Assembly (NCBI GenBank): GCA_946886065.1
Contig: CAMPHU010000007.1
Location: 1-50,916, forward strand
Reading direction: 5' to 3'
DNA: 50,916 nucleotides
Source of the DNA: an uncultured Massilia sp.
GTDB taxonomy: Bacteria; Pseudomonadota; Gammaproteobacteria; Burkholderiales; Burkholderiaceae
Of this stretch, positions 50,287-50,916 are shown in pieces. Numbering within the stretch: the first letter of the stretch is position 1; each line of letters opens with the position of its first letter. Below the pieces are notes generated by a model. The model did not search any database and was not told where the DNA came from. It was given only the letters and a program-made list of their open reading frames with translations. Made by a program: the position numbers and the translations under genes.

Positions 50287-50916
50287 ATGAATCCACATAT
50301 TGTTTCACAGCCGGACCAAGCCCCTGAGCTGGAACTCTGGGGCGGACTTGAATGCACGGTCAACCGTGTACGCGACAACTACTTCAGCCAGATGGACCGC
50401 AACGGCCACGCAGAGCGCCTGCAGGACATCGAACGTTTCGCCTCCCTCGGCATCCGGGCGATCCGCTATCCGGTGCTGTGGGAGCGTACCGCGCCTGACG
50501 GCATCGAGTCGGCCGACTGGTCGTGGCCCGACGAGCGCCTGCCGGCCCTGCAGCAGCTGGGCGTCACCCCCATCGTCGGCCTGGTCCACCACGGCAGCGG
50601 CCCGCGCCATACCAGCCTGGTCGATCCCACCTTCGCCGGCAAGCTCGCCGAGTATGCCGGCGCCGTCGCCCGGCGCTATCCCTGGGTCGAGTACTACACC
50701 CCGGTCAACGAACCCTGCACCACCGCCCGCTTCTCGGGCCTGGCGGGCGTATGGTACCCGCACGGCAGCGACGAAGCCACCTTCGTGCGCGCCCTGCTCA
50801 ACCAGACCCGCGCCACGGTGCTGGCGATGCGCGCGATCCGCGCCGTCAACCCGGACGCCAGGCTGGTCCAGACCGACGACCTGTCCAAGACCTACGGCAC
50901 CCCGGAGATGGAAGAG
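50287..50916 (+). CDS. Glycoside hydrolase family 1-like protein (partial, 5' end)
   Basis: 210 codons from ATG 50287 to the right edge with no stop. The TIM-barrel start is LELWGGLECTVNRV, followed by RLQDIERFASLGIRAIRYPVLWERT, LGVTPIVGLVHHGSG and VEYYTPVNEPCTTARF, where Asn141-Glu142-Pro143 is the GH1 acid/base motif. The barrel is compact for GH1 and lacks the usual eukaryote-like insertions. In related Burkholderiales I recall proteins with this N-terminus fused to an RmlD-like SDR reductase; the rest of the gene is off-window, so this is not confirmed. Good start context is weak (GCAGACGATCCTC). Confidence 0.8.
   Translation, partial: MNPHIVSQPDQAPELELWGGLECTVNRVRDNYFSQMDRNGHAERLQDIERFASLGIRAIRYPVLWERTAPDGIESADWSWPDERLPALQQLGVTPIVGLVHHGSGPRHTSLVDPTFAGKLAEYAGAVARRYPWVEYYTPVNEPCTTARFSGLAGVWYPHGSDEATFVRALLNQTRATVLAMRAIRAVNPDARLVQTDDLSKTYGTPEMEE

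Overview
The window is high-GC (except one island near 38.3-39.2 kb), densely packed, and reads as a chromosomal segment of a betaproteobacterium of the order Burkholderiales, most likely Oxalobacteraceae and Massilia-like. This rests on the housekeeping order yebC-purD-hemF-nadD-rsfS-rlmH-maf-rng, the fbp-pepN pair and the general protein character. No insertion sequence, phage gene, integrase, rRNA or CRISPR array was seen. One tRNA-Thr(CGT) is present.

Layout. 0-3.5 kb: tail of an unidentified gene (possibly an M1 peptidase), a DUF6702 periplasmic protein, a TonB-dependent receptor and a 2OG-Fe(II) dioxygenase. 3.7-9.2 kb: a short DUF1800 protein on the minus strand, then an RND efflux pair (adaptor and inner-membrane pump). 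9.3-12.5 kb: a Ser/Gly-rich DUF883/YqjD-like membrane-anchored protein, a 475-base intergenic region with several inverted repeats and a strong Fur box, a DUF2325 protein and a YdeI-type protein. 12.7-17.9 kb: a membrane and ion-homeostasis cluster (DUF2254, CPA1 Na+/H+ antiporter, DUF1622, HPP, DUF421/YetF, MscS). 18-22.7 kb: tRNA-Thr, fructose-1,6-bisphosphatase, aminopeptidase N and a DUF4136 lipoprotein. 22.9-26.4 kb: an overlapping minus-strand operon EamA-mgsA-quinone oxidoreductase-small membrane protein, and DUF2182. 26.5-34.3 kb: the housekeeping run yebC, purD, hemF, nadD, rsfS, rlmH, maf, rng and an HD-domain protein. 34.3-38.2 kb: a secreted trypsin-like protease, a LytS/LytTR two-component pair, a second DUF1622 copy and a FrnE-like DsbA protein.

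38.3-39.2 kb holds a lower-GC orphan gene with a HEPN-type RX4H motif, probably acquired laterally. 39.3-49.8 kb is the most distinctive system: a tightly coupled minus-strand operon with an OFA-family oxalate/formate transporter, a fused FdsG-FdsB diaphorase subunit, a Mo/W formate dehydrogenase catalytic subunit, FdhD, and a TupBCA-type tungstate ABC transporter. A ModE-like regulator with a PBP-like domain is transcribed divergently. The fused beta subunit and the linked tungstate transporter suggest a tungsten-dependent, NAD-linked formate dehydrogenase with its own metal supply. The sequence AGCATAT recurs as inverted half-sites in the divergent promoter region and is the best candidate operator.

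The right edge carries a conserved small protein and the start of a GH1-like gene that runs out of the window. Short dispersed palindromes related to CGTCATTCCCGCGNAGGCGG lie in three intergenic regions, twice as inverted pairs.
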